From DASRFA01 sp035651755 (GTDB taxonomy: Bacteria; Desulfobacterota; Binatia; UBA12015): 64,000 nt of DNA. Positions 34,649 to 43,473 of the stretch are shown one piece after another. The notes below the pieces were generated by a model, which was given only the letters and a program-made list of their open reading frames with translations, was not told where the DNA came from and did no database searches. The position numbers and the translations under genes were made by a program. Where the stretch lies: NCBI GenBank assembly GCA_035651755.1, contig DASRFA010000049.1, positions 1 to 64,000 on the forward strand, given 5' to 3'. How positions within the stretch are numbered: position 1 is the stretch's first letter; each line of letters begins with the position of its first letter.

Positions 34649-36016
34649 TCAGAGGCACGCCGACGGATCGGCCGAGGTGCAAGCGAGTGCGTGCAGCTCG
34701 GCCGGATCGCTCGCGTCCGCCGAGCGGCGGGCCAGGTCGTCGAGCTGCGCGCAGCCTTCGCGATCCCCTCCGTCGCAGGCGCCCTGCGCGAAGTGAAGCG
34801 CGGTCCGCAGGTCGCCGGTCGCGTAGATGCCCGCGAGCACCCGGCAATCGTAGGCGCCCCAGCCGCGGCAATCGTTCATGAGCCGCGCGACCGCGCGCGC
34901 GCGCAGCCGCTCGACGGATGCCGCGCTGCAGTCGCCCTGCCCGACGGGGTAGACGAGCTCGTCGCCGCAGAGGCGCGCGAGGCGATCGCAGCCGTGCCCT
35001 TCGCCGGCCTCGCACGCCGCGCGCGCGAGGTCGGCGGCGCGTGCGGCGTTCCGGCGCGGGCCGTCGTCGGCGAGGTCGAGCGCGCCGAGGCGCTGGCAGC
35101 CGAACGCGTCGCCGCCCTCGCACGCCTGCTCGAGCAGCGCACGCGCGCCGGCCAGATCGGGCGTGCGCCGCTCGGCGAGGAGCGCCCCGGCCCGCCCGCA
35201 GCTCGCGGCGTCGCCGGCGCGACAACGCGCCGCGCAATCGCTTTGGTCGTACGCGCGACACTTCGGGGCGGACGCCTTGAGCACCCGCTTCGCCGGGCCC
35301 GACGCCGCTGCGCGCGCCGGATCGGCCGGCAGCGAAAACGGGCGCAGCGACCGCGCGATCTCGCCGTAGAGCTCGGGCAGCCACCGCGGCCGCTGTGCGA
35401 CCTGCGCAGCCGCCGCCCCCGGCTCGACGACCCGGAGGTCGACCGGGCTCACGATGACGGTCATCCGCTCGACCCCGATCCGGTCGGCGAGCGCGAAGAG
35501 CTCCTCGATCCCGTCGTCGCCGACCGGAACGCAGCCGTCCGACACCCGATCGCCGTGGATCATGATGTCGCCGCCCAGGGCCCTCCGACCGTCGTCCCGG
35601 GCGCGCTGTAGATCGAACGCGTTCGGGTAATCTAGTCGCATCGACAGGTGATAGTGGCTGTTCGGATTCAGCGCGGCGACCGCGTAGACTCCCTCGGGCA
35701 CCTGGTGATCGCCCTGCCGGAGCTTCGGGCCGAGCCGCCCGCTCCCGGCTCGCACGAGGTACGAGCGGACGAAGGTGGGCTGCGTCTCGCCGGTCGCCCA
35801 GAGTTCGAGGCGCGCCTCCGCCTTGAGCGCGATCAGCGTGACGGAGGACGGTGGGTACGGGACGCCGGCCGCCCCGAAGCGCGCGGCGAGCCGCGCCTCG
35901 GCCGCGAGGAGAGCGCCCGGCGACGCTTCGGCCGCGGCGCGTCGAGCGACCACGGTCGTCGCCAGCGCGACCGCGAGCACATTCCAAACCCGAAGCCGAC
36001 GACGCGCGACCCCCAT
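34649..36016 (-). CDS. YafK-like L,D-transpeptidase-fold protein with Sel1-like repeats
   Basis: 455 residues with an N-terminal signal sequence (about 10-28). The YkuD-type catalytic domain shows VPEGVYAV, NPNSHYHLSMRLDYPN, then IMIHGDRVSDGCVPVGDDGIEELF, with His154 and nucleophile Cys162, as in YafK/DpaA-type enzymes that act on peptidoglycan crosslinks or lipoprotein attachment. From about residue 255 a Cys-rich Sel1/TPR-like array follows (repeats of ACEGGDAFGCQRL type), often used for disulphide-stapled protein binding in the periplasm. RBS GGAAGGA is 5 bases upstream. Confidence 0.85.
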   Translation of the reverse strand: MGVARRRLRVWNVLAVALATTVVARRAAAEASPGALLAAEARLAARFGAAGVPYPPSSVTLIALKAEARLELWATGETQPTFVRSYLVRAGSGRLGPKLRQGDHQVPEGVYAVAALNPNSHYHLSMRLDYPNAFDLQRARDDGRRALGGDIMIHGDRVSDGCVPVGDDGIEELFALADRIGVERMTVIVSPVDLRVVEPGAAAAQVAQRPRWLPELYGEIARSLRPFSLPADPARAAASGPAKRVLKASAPKCRAYDQSDCAARCRAGDAASCGRAGALLAERRTPDLAGARALLEQACEGGDAFGCQRLGALDLADDGPRRNAARAADLARAACEAGEGHGCDRLARLCGDELVYPVGQGDCSAASVERLRARAVARLMNDCRGWGAYDCRVLAGIYATGDLRTALHFAQGACDGGDREGCAQLDDLARRSADASDPAELHALACTSADPSACL

Positions 36017-36109
36017 CCAGTCCTTCCGATCTTCCTCCTCCGGCGCCGCGCCGCTGCGGCCGAATCGGGGATGATGCGAGCCAGTCGCGGGTAGCGGGGT
36101 GCCCCGTCG

Positions 36110-37744
36110 GTGTCAAGACTCTTCGTACATCGGCCGTTTCTCGCGCGATCTCGCGCGCGCCTCGCGGTGTCCTTCGCGCTGGCGCTGGCGCTGTCGCTCG
36201 TACCGGTGATCCCGCCGGCCGCGGCCGCGCGGAAGCTCCAGGTCTGCACCTCGGGCTTCAACGAGCCGGAGGAAATCGAGGCATTTCGCGCGCATCTGCC
36301 GCCCGCCGACTTCGACCTCGTCGACCTGAGCCCGCCGCCGCTCCTCCAGGGGCCCGATGCCGTCGCGGCGACCGACCGGGGCGGCGGCAGCGGCGCGGCG
36401 TGGCTCACGGGCCGCTGCGATGGCGGCCTCCACTGCGACGTCACCGTCATCTCGGCGGAGTTCGCGGGGCGGTTCTTCGGGCGCTCCGGCCAGTCGCTCA
36501 GCCTGCAGGAGATGGAGGAAGCCTCGTGCCAGAGCCGCTGCGACGGCTTCTTCCACGCGCCGCGCGAGGTCTTCCTGCTCGCGTGCAACACGCTCGCGAC
36601 CAAGGACCCCGACGAGCGCACTCCGCCGCAGTACCTGCAGGTCCTGCTCGACCACGGCTTCGACCGCGCGTCCGCCGAGCGCATGGTCGCGCTCCGCTAC
36701 GGCCCGATCGGCCCGACGTTCCGGGAATCGCTCCGGCGCGTGTTCGCGGGCGTCCCGCGCGTCTACGGCTTCTCGTCGGTGGCTCCGGTCGGAGCGATCA
36801 CCGGACCGATGCTCGACCGCTACTTCCGCTCGGTCGGCGACTACCGGCGGCACCTCGACCGGCCGGAGGACGAGCACGCGAACCCCGCGCTCGCCTCGGC
36901 ATTCAGCGGCACCTCGCTCGTCGAGACCACCGGCCTGGCGCCGACCGACGCGGCCGCGAGCGACCGCGATCGCATCTGCGCGCTCTACGACGAGCGGCGT
37001 CCGGTCGCCGATCGGCTCGAGATCGTCCAGGACCTCGTGAACCGCCCCGACATGCTCGAGTTCGTCCCGAGCATCCAAGCGTTCGTCGACCGCCATCCGC
37101 GAGAGCGGCTCGCGGGCGACGCGCAGCGCATCTTCGATCGGATCGCGGACAACCGCGATGCGCGCGCGCGCGTCCGGACGCTCGTCCGGTCGCTCGACGT
37201 GTCGGCTCTCCAGCTCGAGGTCGCGCACTTCGCGACCCTCGTGGGCTGGGTGAGCCACGACGAGCTGCACGCCCTCGCGCTCGACGCGGCCCGGGACCTC
37301 CTGCGACGCCCGTTCTCGAGCGAGGTCGTCGACGTCATCTGCGAGATCCCGCGGCACGAGCCGATCGGCCAGCATTTCAAGTCGTCGGACTTTCCCCCGG
37401 CGCTCTTCTGGGACCCGGAAGGCATTCGGCTGATTTCCTGTCTCGCACCGCCGGACCCGCGCGTCACGGCACGCCTCGCCGAAGTGCTCGACTCGCCGGA
37501 CGTCGGCCTGCGCCTCTGGGCCGCGCATGCGCTGACGCGACGGACGACCGTCTCGGACGAGGTCCTCCTCGACCTGGCGGCGCACCTCGGCGATCCGTCA
37601 CCCGACGTGCGGCAGCGGCTCGAGTGGATCTTCCGCGCACGGGCGACGCTCTCGAGCGACGTGCGGGACGCTCTCGCGTCGGCGAACCCGGCATTCGCAT
37701 CCGAGCTGCGACGAAGTCGCTCGACGTCCGTGTCGTCCCGCTGA
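36110..37744 (+). CDS. exported protein of unknown function, tandem copy 1
   Basis: 544 residues from GTG 36110, with a signal peptide ending near AAA-RKL. The first 260 mature residues are alpha/beta: RKLQVCTSGF, CDVTVISAEFAGRFFG, LSLQEMEEASC, EVFLLACNTLATKD, GVPRVYGFSSVAPVG. The ISAEF strand followed by LLACNTL with Cys159 resembles the layout of caspase-like peptidases, where a His would replace Glu117. The C-terminal 250 residues are helical and HEAT-like (SPDVGLRLWAAHALTRR). Very similar to the next gene along the whole length. Extracytoplasmic; peptidase origin is inference. Confidence 0.75.
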   Translation: MSRLFVHRPFLARSRARLAVSFALALALSLVPVIPPAAAARKLQVCTSGFNEPEEIEAFRAHLPPADFDLVDLSPPPLLQGPDAVAATDRGGGSGAAWLTGRCDGGLHCDVTVISAEFAGRFFGRSGQSLSLQEMEEASCQSRCDGFFHAPREVFLLACNTLATKDPDERTPPQYLQVLLDHGFDRASAERMVALRYGPIGPTFRESLRRVFAGVPRVYGFSSVAPVGAITGPMLDRYFRSVGDYRRHLDRPEDEHANPALASAFSGTSLVETTGLAPTDAAASDRDRICALYDERRPVADRLEIVQDLVNRPDMLEFVPSIQAFVDRHPRERLAGDAQRIFDRIADNRDARARVRTLVRSLDVSALQLEVAHFATLVGWVSHDELHALALDAARDLLRRPFSSEVVDVICEIPRHEPIGQHFKSSDFPPALFWDPEGIRLISCLAPPDPRVTARLAEVLDSPDVGLRLWAAHALTRRTTVSDEVLLDLAAHLGDPSPDVRQRLEWIFRARATLSSDVRDALASANPAFASELRRSRSTSVSSR

Positions 37745-37872
37745 AGCTCCGATGGTGAGACGACGCGTCCACTGCTTCGGCTCTTCCTCTCCCTGCGCCG
37801 CGCAGCCGAGTCGGGAAGGCGGCCGCCAGTCTCGTGTGGCGCGGGCGCAGATCGGATGCCTAGACTCTGCCC

Positions 37873-39447
37873 GTGCCGCGCCGGGTCGCCGCGCTGTCGC
37901 GCGCGCTCGTCACCGTGTCTTTCATCCTGACGCTCGCGCCCGACGCGTCGGCGCGGAAGCTCCAGGTGTGCACGTTCAGCTTCCACGGCCCGCAGGAGAT
38001 CGAGGCATTTCGCTCCCATCTCCCGTCCTCGGACTTCGACTTCGTCGACCTGAGTCCCCCGCCGCTCCTGCAGGGGCAGGACGCCGTGTCGGTGACCGAT
38101 TTGGGCGGGGGCAGCGGCGCAGCGTGGCTCGCCGGCCACTGCAAGAGCGACCTCCACTGCGACGTCGCCGTGATCTCGGCCGAGTTCGCCGGACGTTTCT
38201 TCGGACGCTGCGGCCAGTCGCTGAGCCTGCAGGAGATGGAGGAGGCGTCGTGCCAGGCGCGCTGCGACGGGCTCTTCCACTCGCCGCGCGAGGTGTTCCT
38301 GCTCGCGTGCAACACGCTCGCGACCAAGGACCCCGACCAGCGGACGCCTGCGCAATACCTCCAGGTCCTTCTCGACCACGGCTTCGACCGCGCCTCCGCG
38401 GAGCGGATGGTCGCGTTCCGCTACGGACCGGTCGGGCCGACGTTTCGCGAGGCCCTCCGGCGCGTGTTCGCGGGAGTCCCCCGGATCTACGGGTTCTCGT
38501 CGGTCGCGCCGGTCGGCACGGTCACGGGTCCGATGCTCGACCGCTACTTCAAGTCGATCGGGGACTACCGCCGGCACCTCGAGCGGCTCCAGGCCGAGCC
38601 GACCAATACCGCGCTCCTGTCCGCGTTCGCGGGCACCGCTCTCGTCCAGACCAGCGGCTTGACGCCCACCGAGGGGACGGCGCGGGATCGCGACCGCATC
38701 TGCGCCCTCTACGACGAGGGGCGCTCGGTCGCCGACCGGCTCGAGATCGTCGAGTACCTGGTGGGTCGGCCCGACATGCTCGAGTTCATCCCGAGCATCC
38801 AGGCTTTCGTGGAACGTCATCCGCAGGACCGGCTGCAGGGCGACGCGAAACGCATCTTCGATGCGATCGCGGACAATCAGGACGCGCGCGAGCGCGTCCG
38901 GACGCTCGTCCGGGCGCTCGACGTCTCCGCGCTCCAGCTCGAGCTCGCGCACTTCGCGAGCCACCTCGGCTGGGTGAGCGAGGAGGAGCTGCGCGCGCTC
39001 GCGTTCGAGGCGGCGCGCGAGCTTCTGCGCCGTCCGTTCTCGAGCGAGGTGGTCGACGTGATGTGCGAGATCCCGAAGCACGAGCCGATCGGCGACCACT
39101 TCACGTCGGCCGACTTCCCGCCCGCGCTCTTCTCCGACCCCGAGGGCATTCGCCTCGTCTCGTGCATCGCGCCCCCGGATGCGCGCGTGAGCGAGCGCCT
39201 GGCCGCGGCGCTGGACTCGCCGGACACGGGCACGCGTCTCTGGGCCGCGCATGCCTTGACGCGCCGCCCTTCGCTGTCCGACGCGGTGCTGGTCGAGGTC
39301 GCCGGGCGCCTCGGCGATCCGTCGCCCGACGTGCGGGAGCGGCTCGAGTGGATCTTTCGGGCGCGCGCCCCGCTGTCGGCCGGCGTGCAGAACGCCGTCT
39401 CGGCGTCGAATCCCCGTCTCGCCGCCGAGCTTCGACCGCGCCGCTGA
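37873..39447 (+). CDS. exported protein of unknown function, tandem copy 2
   Basis: 524 residues from GTG 37873, signal peptide ending near ASA-RKL. Nearly colinear with copy 1 from RKLQVCT to the C terminus, with mostly conservative changes: ISAEFAGRFFGR, LLACNTLATKDPDQRT, GVPRIYGFSSVAPVG, RLWAAHALTRR. Both copies keep the Cys in ACNT and the Glu in ISAEF, so neither looks decayed. The gap between copies is 128 bp. It lies 216 bp before the nonaheme cytochrome. Confidence 0.75.
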   Translation: MPRRVAALSRALVTVSFILTLAPDASARKLQVCTFSFHGPQEIEAFRSHLPSSDFDFVDLSPPPLLQGQDAVSVTDLGGGSGAAWLAGHCKSDLHCDVAVISAEFAGRFFGRCGQSLSLQEMEEASCQARCDGLFHSPREVFLLACNTLATKDPDQRTPAQYLQVLLDHGFDRASAERMVAFRYGPVGPTFREALRRVFAGVPRIYGFSSVAPVGTVTGPMLDRYFKSIGDYRRHLERLQAEPTNTALLSAFAGTALVQTSGLTPTEGTARDRDRICALYDEGRSVADRLEIVEYLVGRPDMLEFIPSIQAFVERHPQDRLQGDAKRIFDAIADNQDARERVRTLVRALDVSALQLELAHFASHLGWVSEEELRALAFEAARELLRRPFSSEVVDVMCEIPKHEPIGDHFTSADFPPALFSDPEGIRLVSCIAPPDARVSERLAAALDSPDTGTRLWAAHALTRRPSLSDAVLVEVAGRLGDPSPDVRERLEWIFRARAPLSAGVQNAVSASNPRLAAELRPRR

Positions 39448-39663
39448 CGAGCGTTCCGAGGAACGACAAACCCTCCACGGGCGGTTTCCGACGCCCGCGA
39501 ACGCGAGATCGCGCGCCCTGGGGCATGTGCCCCTCGCGACTGTCGCCGGCGGCGGATCTCGTCCTATGAAATCCGGCGGAGCGCAGCGTCGTGCTGGTAC
39601 GCGCGGTGCTACACGGAAACGCCCAGCGCGGGGAGGTCCGTCGCCGGGCTCTAGGGGGCAAGC

Positions 39664-42153
39664 ATGCTGCGTGCGTTCTTCCGAACATCGTCGATCTGGG
39701 CGATCGCGGTCTTCTGGGCGACGTCGGCCGCCGCGGCGGGCTACACCATCATCGGCTGGAACAACCTCGGCATGCACTGCATGGACGCTGACTTTTCGGT
39801 CCTGTGCCTGCTGCCGCCGTACAACACCATTCACGCGCAGATCATCGACCCGAGCGGCAAGCTCGTCAGCAACCCCGCCGCGATCGGGTTGACCGTGACC
39901 TACGAGGCGATCGCCGACACGACCGGATCGATCAACACGACTTCCATCGGCAAGACCAACTTCTGGACGTACGCACCGCCGCTTTTCGGCGCCGCTCCCG
40001 CTCCGGACGTCGGCCTCACGGGCCTCGCGATGCCGGGCGCCGGCAACGTCGCGCGGCCGATGTCGTGGGACGCCGCGTCGGGCTGGTTCGTGGCGGAAGG
40101 CATCCCGATCACCCCCTACGACGACGCCGTCTGCAAGAACCCGTACCCGATGATGCGGCTGGTCGCGCGCAGCGCGGCGGGAGCCATGCTCGCCACCACC
40201 GACATCGTGCTGCCGGTGTCCGACGAGATGGACTGCAAGAGCTGCCACACGTCGGCCGCCGGGACGCCGGCGCCCGCCATGCCGGCCGGCGGCTGGATCA
40301 CCGACCCCGATCCGCAGCGCGAGATGCGCCTCAACATCCTCTCGAAGCACGACGAGCTGCAGGCGGACGATCCGGCTTTCCACGCCGCGCTCGCGGCGCT
40401 CGCGCCCGTCGGCTACCGGACCGAGGGGCTCTACGCGACGGCCGCGATCAGCGGCCACCCGGTCCTGTGCGCGGCCTGCCACGCGTCGGCCGCGCTCGGC
40501 ACGACCGGGCAGCCGGGCGTCGCGCCGCTCACGCAGGCCGTCCACGGCGGGCACGCGGACGTCACGGACCCGCTCACGGGGCAGACGCTCGACGCGGCCG
40601 CAGATCGCGGCGCCTGCTATCGCTGCCATCCCGGCTCCGTCACGCGCTGCCTGCGCGGGGTCATGGGAGCAGCCGTCGCGCCCGACGGATCGCTGGCGAT
40701 CCAGTGTCAGAACTGCCACGGCACGATGAGCGTGGTCGGCGCGCCGGACCGCATGGGCTGGCTGCAGGAGCCGACCTGCCAGAGCTGCCACACTGGAACC
40801 GCCACTCAGAACAGTGGCCAGATACGGTACACGTCCGCGTTCGACGCGTCCGGCCAGGTGCGGCAAGCAGCGAACGCAACGTTCGCCACGACGCCGAACG
40901 CGCCGGCCCCCGGGCTGTCGCTCTACCGCTTCTCGACCGGCCACGGCGGCGTCAAGTGCGAGGGCTGTCATGGCTCGACGCACGCCGAGTTCCCGTCCAT
41001 CCACGCAAGCGACAACGTTCAGAGCCTGCAGCGCCAAGGGCACGTCGGCATGCTGGTCGAGTGCGGCGCGTGCCACGGGGGCGCTCAACCGTCGACCGTG
41101 AGCGGCGGCCCGCACGGGATGCATCCCGTGGGGCAGATCTGGGTCGATCGCCACCCCGACGTCGTGGAGTCGACCGGCCCCGCGCAATGCCAGGCGTGCC
41201 ACGGCGCGGATTACCGCGGCACGGTGCTGTCGCGCGCGAAGGCGAATCGCACGCTCACGGGCGAGGCCGGCACGAAGAGCTTCTGGCGCGGTTTCCAGAT
41301 CGGCTGCTACACGTGCCACCGCGGGCCGAACAACGACGACCCGAACCCGGACAAGGGAGCGATCGCGACCGACGCGACGGCCGGAACCCGCGTCGACGTC
41401 CCCGTCAGCATCCCGCTGAGTGCTCGCGATCCCGACGGCGAGGCGCTCGTCCTGCGGATCGTCTCGCAGCCGTTGCACGGCACGGCCGGCCTGGTCGGAA
41501 CGGTCGCGACCTACTTCCCCGCTGCAGGCTACAGCGGCAGCGACCTGTTCACGTTCGCAGCATGGGACGGATCGACGGACTCGAACCTCGCGACGGTCAC
41601 GGTGAACGTGAACGGCGGCGCCGCCACCGGAACCCCGATCAGCGGCAAGAAGCTCGCGATCAAGGACAAGGCGGTCGGACCGACGACGAGCCTCACGTTC
41701 CTGTCCCGCGACCCGAGCCTGTCGTCCGCGGGGATCCAGCCGACCACCGACGGCGCGTACCTGCACGTCTTCAACAGCGCCGGAGGCAAGGACTCGGCGT
41801 GCTTCCCGTTGATCAGCGCGAACTGGACGCTGGTGAACGGCGTGCTGCGCTACAAGGACGCGGCGCTCGCCACGTCGCCCGTCAAGCTGGTGGTCCTCAG
41901 GAGCGGCAAGCTGCACGTCGTCGCGAGCGGCAAGGGCGCGATCCCGATCACCTATCGCCTCGGGGAGGCGTCGCAGGGCAGCGTCGGCGTCGTGTTCAAG
42001 AGCGGGCCGACCGTGCTGTGCACGAACTTCGGCGGAACGGTGACGCAGGACTCCGGCACCAACCCGCCGAATCCCGGTGGCCTCGGGCTGTTCCTCGCGA
42101 AGGATGCGCCCGCACCCGGTGCCTGCCCCACCGCTCCCGAGACGTGTCCGTGA
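39664..42153 (+). CDS. exported nonaheme c-type cytochrome
   Basis: 829 residues with signal peptide (cleavage near AAA-AGY). The N-terminal domain starts YTIIGWNNLGMHCMDADFSV, typical of large multihaem proteins of this type. Nine CxxCH haem sites follow: CKSCH, CAACH, CYRCH, CQNCH, CQSCH, CEGCH, CGACH, CQACH, CYTCH, between about residues 190 and 560. After them come an Ig/cadherin-like sandwich (PLSARDPDGEALVLRIVSQP) and a beta-rich C terminus. It probably moves electrons in the periplasm or at the cell surface. AGGGGGC precedes ATG 39664. Confidence 0.9.
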   Translation: MLRAFFRTSSIWAIAVFWATSAAAAGYTIIGWNNLGMHCMDADFSVLCLLPPYNTIHAQIIDPSGKLVSNPAAIGLTVTYEAIADTTGSINTTSIGKTNFWTYAPPLFGAAPAPDVGLTGLAMPGAGNVARPMSWDAASGWFVAEGIPITPYDDAVCKNPYPMMRLVARSAAGAMLATTDIVLPVSDEMDCKSCHTSAAGTPAPAMPAGGWITDPDPQREMRLNILSKHDELQADDPAFHAALAALAPVGYRTEGLYATAAISGHPVLCAACHASAALGTTGQPGVAPLTQAVHGGHADVTDPLTGQTLDAAADRGACYRCHPGSVTRCLRGVMGAAVAPDGSLAIQCQNCHGTMSVVGAPDRMGWLQEPTCQSCHTGTATQNSGQIRYTSAFDASGQVRQAANATFATTPNAPAPGLSLYRFSTGHGGVKCEGCHGSTHAEFPSIHASDNVQSLQRQGHVGMLVECGACHGGAQPSTVSGGPHGMHPVGQIWVDRHPDVVESTGPAQCQACHGADYRGTVLSRAKANRTLTGEAGTKSFWRGFQIGCYTCHRGPNNDDPNPDKGAIATDATAGTRVDVPVSIPLSARDPDGEALVLRIVSQPLHGTAGLVGTVATYFPAAGYSGSDLFTFAAWDGSTDSNLATVTVNVNGGAATGTPISGKKLAIKDKAVGPTTSLTFLSRDPSLSSAGIQPTTDGAYLHVFNSAGGKDSACFPLISANWTLVNGVLRYKDAALATSPVKLVVLRSGKLHVVASGKGAIPITYRLGEASQGSVGVVFKSGPTVLCTNFGGTVTQDSGTNPPNPGGLGLFLAKDAPAPGACPTAPETCP

Positions 42154-42187
42154 GGGCGGCGCCGCGCTTCGCCGAGCGGCGCTCCAC

Positions 42188-42220
42188 CGAGCGCGCGGCG
42201 GGCCCGCCACCGCGCGCTCG
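42188..42220. terminator. hairpin between convergent genes
   Basis: An 11-bp perfect stem (CGAGCGCGCGG with CCGCGCGCTCG) enclosing an 11-base loop that itself holds CGGGCCCG. It lies between the stops of the cytochrome (42153) and the amino-acid dehydrogenase (42224). Likely bidirectional, though without T-runs. Confidence 0.55.
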
Positions 42221-42223
42221 CGT

Positions 42224-43438
42224 TCAGAGCCGAACCGACCGCTCGAAGTAGGACGGCGCGAGCGCGCCGCTCGCCCACGCCGGAAGCCAGCCGTGGCGAT
42301 GGGCTGCCAGGCCGACGCCGAAGAGGCGGCCCCGCAAGGTCGGCCTCTCGGCGGCCGCCCGCGCGCGGGCGAAGCGCTCGAGCGCGAGGCGCTCGGCGAG
42401 CGCGCGCACGGGGACACCTTCGCGTTCCGCGCGCGCGACGAGCGCTTCGACCATCGCGTCGATGCGCACGTCGAGGAAGCGGCGGACCCGCGCCTCGTCC
42501 ATTCCGGCGAACGCCATCGTGCCGCCGAGGACGCCGCCGCAGTTCGCGACGAAGTCCGGAATGCAGAGGACGCCGCGCGCCGCGAGCGCCGATTCGGCGC
42601 CGCCGCCGACGGCGTCGTTCGCGCCCGGCGCGACGACGGCCGCCTCGACCGCGCCGGCGTTGCCGTCGTGGATGCCGTGACGGCGCGCGCAGGGGCTCAC
42701 GACGTCGGCGGGAACCGCGAAGATGCGCTCGCGCGGCAGACGCTCGGCGCGCTCGTACGCTTCGACCACGCGGCTCCCCGCGTCGCGCGCGATCGCGACG
42801 AGGCTCGGCACGTCGAGCCCGCGCGCGTCGAAGAGAGCGCCGCGCGACGTCGACACCGCGACGACGCGCGCGCCGGCGGCGTGCGCGAGGCCGGCGAGCG
42901 CGGATCCGACGGCGCCGAAGCCCTCGATCGCGACCGTCGCGCCGCGCAGCTCGCGGCCGCTGCGGCGGAGGCCGGCGCGCATCGCGGCCAGAACGGAATG
43001 CGCGGTCCACACCCCGGAATGGCTCGCGCGCCACTCGCGCGCGCCCACCCTGAGGCCGAGCGACTCCGCCATCCAGCGGATGTCGCTCGCGTCGGTTCCG
43101 AGGTCGGCGTCGGGGACGTACGAGCGCGCGCGCAGGAGCGGCTCGATCGCGCGGCCGAACTCGAGGAGCCGCGCCCGGCGCTCGGCGCGCGGCGCGTCGG
43201 GATCGCCGCGGACGCCGGCCTTGGCGCCGCCCTGCGGCAGCCCTAGGAGGCCGTACTTGAGCGTCATGCAGCGGGCGGCATCGCTCACCTCATCGCTCTC
43301 GAGGTCGGCGACGAGGCGGAGTCCGCCGCGCGCGCGCCCGCACACCGTCGAGTCGATCGCGACCCAGCCGAGCCGCTCGCGGCCGTTCTCGACCGGGAGG
43401 ATTCGCGTGCGCAGGTTGGTGGAGGTGGGCACGAGCAC
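42224..43438 (-). CDS. Glu/Leu/Phe/Val-type amino-acid dehydrogenase
   Basis: 404 residues from GTG 43438 (GTG 43432 also possible). ELFV dehydrogenase signatures are RARGGLRLVADLESDEVSDAARCMTLKYGLLGLPQGGAKAG, with both substrate-region Lys residues, PDADLGTDASD with the catalytic Asp, and a Rossmann motif VAIEGFGAVGSALAGLAHAAG. The family interconverts 2-amino and 2-keto acids with NAD(P). Last gene of a five-gene run, 35 bp after the radical SAM gene. It probably serves a specialised amino-acid pathway, since the neighbours are not central nitrogen-metabolism genes. Confidence 0.85.
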   Translation of the reverse strand: MLVPTSTNLRTRILPVENGRERLGWVAIDSTVCGRARGGLRLVADLESDEVSDAARCMTLKYGLLGLPQGGAKAGVRGDPDAPRAERRARLLEFGRAIEPLLRARSYVPDADLGTDASDIRWMAESLGLRVGAREWRASHSGVWTAHSVLAAMRAGLRRSGRELRGATVAIEGFGAVGSALAGLAHAAGARVVAVSTSRGALFDARGLDVPSLVAIARDAGSRVVEAYERAERLPRERIFAVPADVVSPCARRHGIHDGNAGAVEAAVVAPGANDAVGGGAESALAARGVLCIPDFVANCGGVLGGTMAFAGMDEARVRRFLDVRIDAMVEALVARAEREGVPVRALAERLALERFARARAAAERPTLRGRLFGVGLAAHRHGWLPAWASGALAPSYFERSVRL

Positions 43439-43473
43439 AGCCGCCGGCGACGCGCGCGATCGGACCGCGCGTC

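Noticed and set aside
36985..42417. 1810-codon minus-strand open frame opposite the tandem exported proteins and cytochrome
   Set aside because: Low-complexity shadow of three plus-strand genes with signal peptides and haem motifs.
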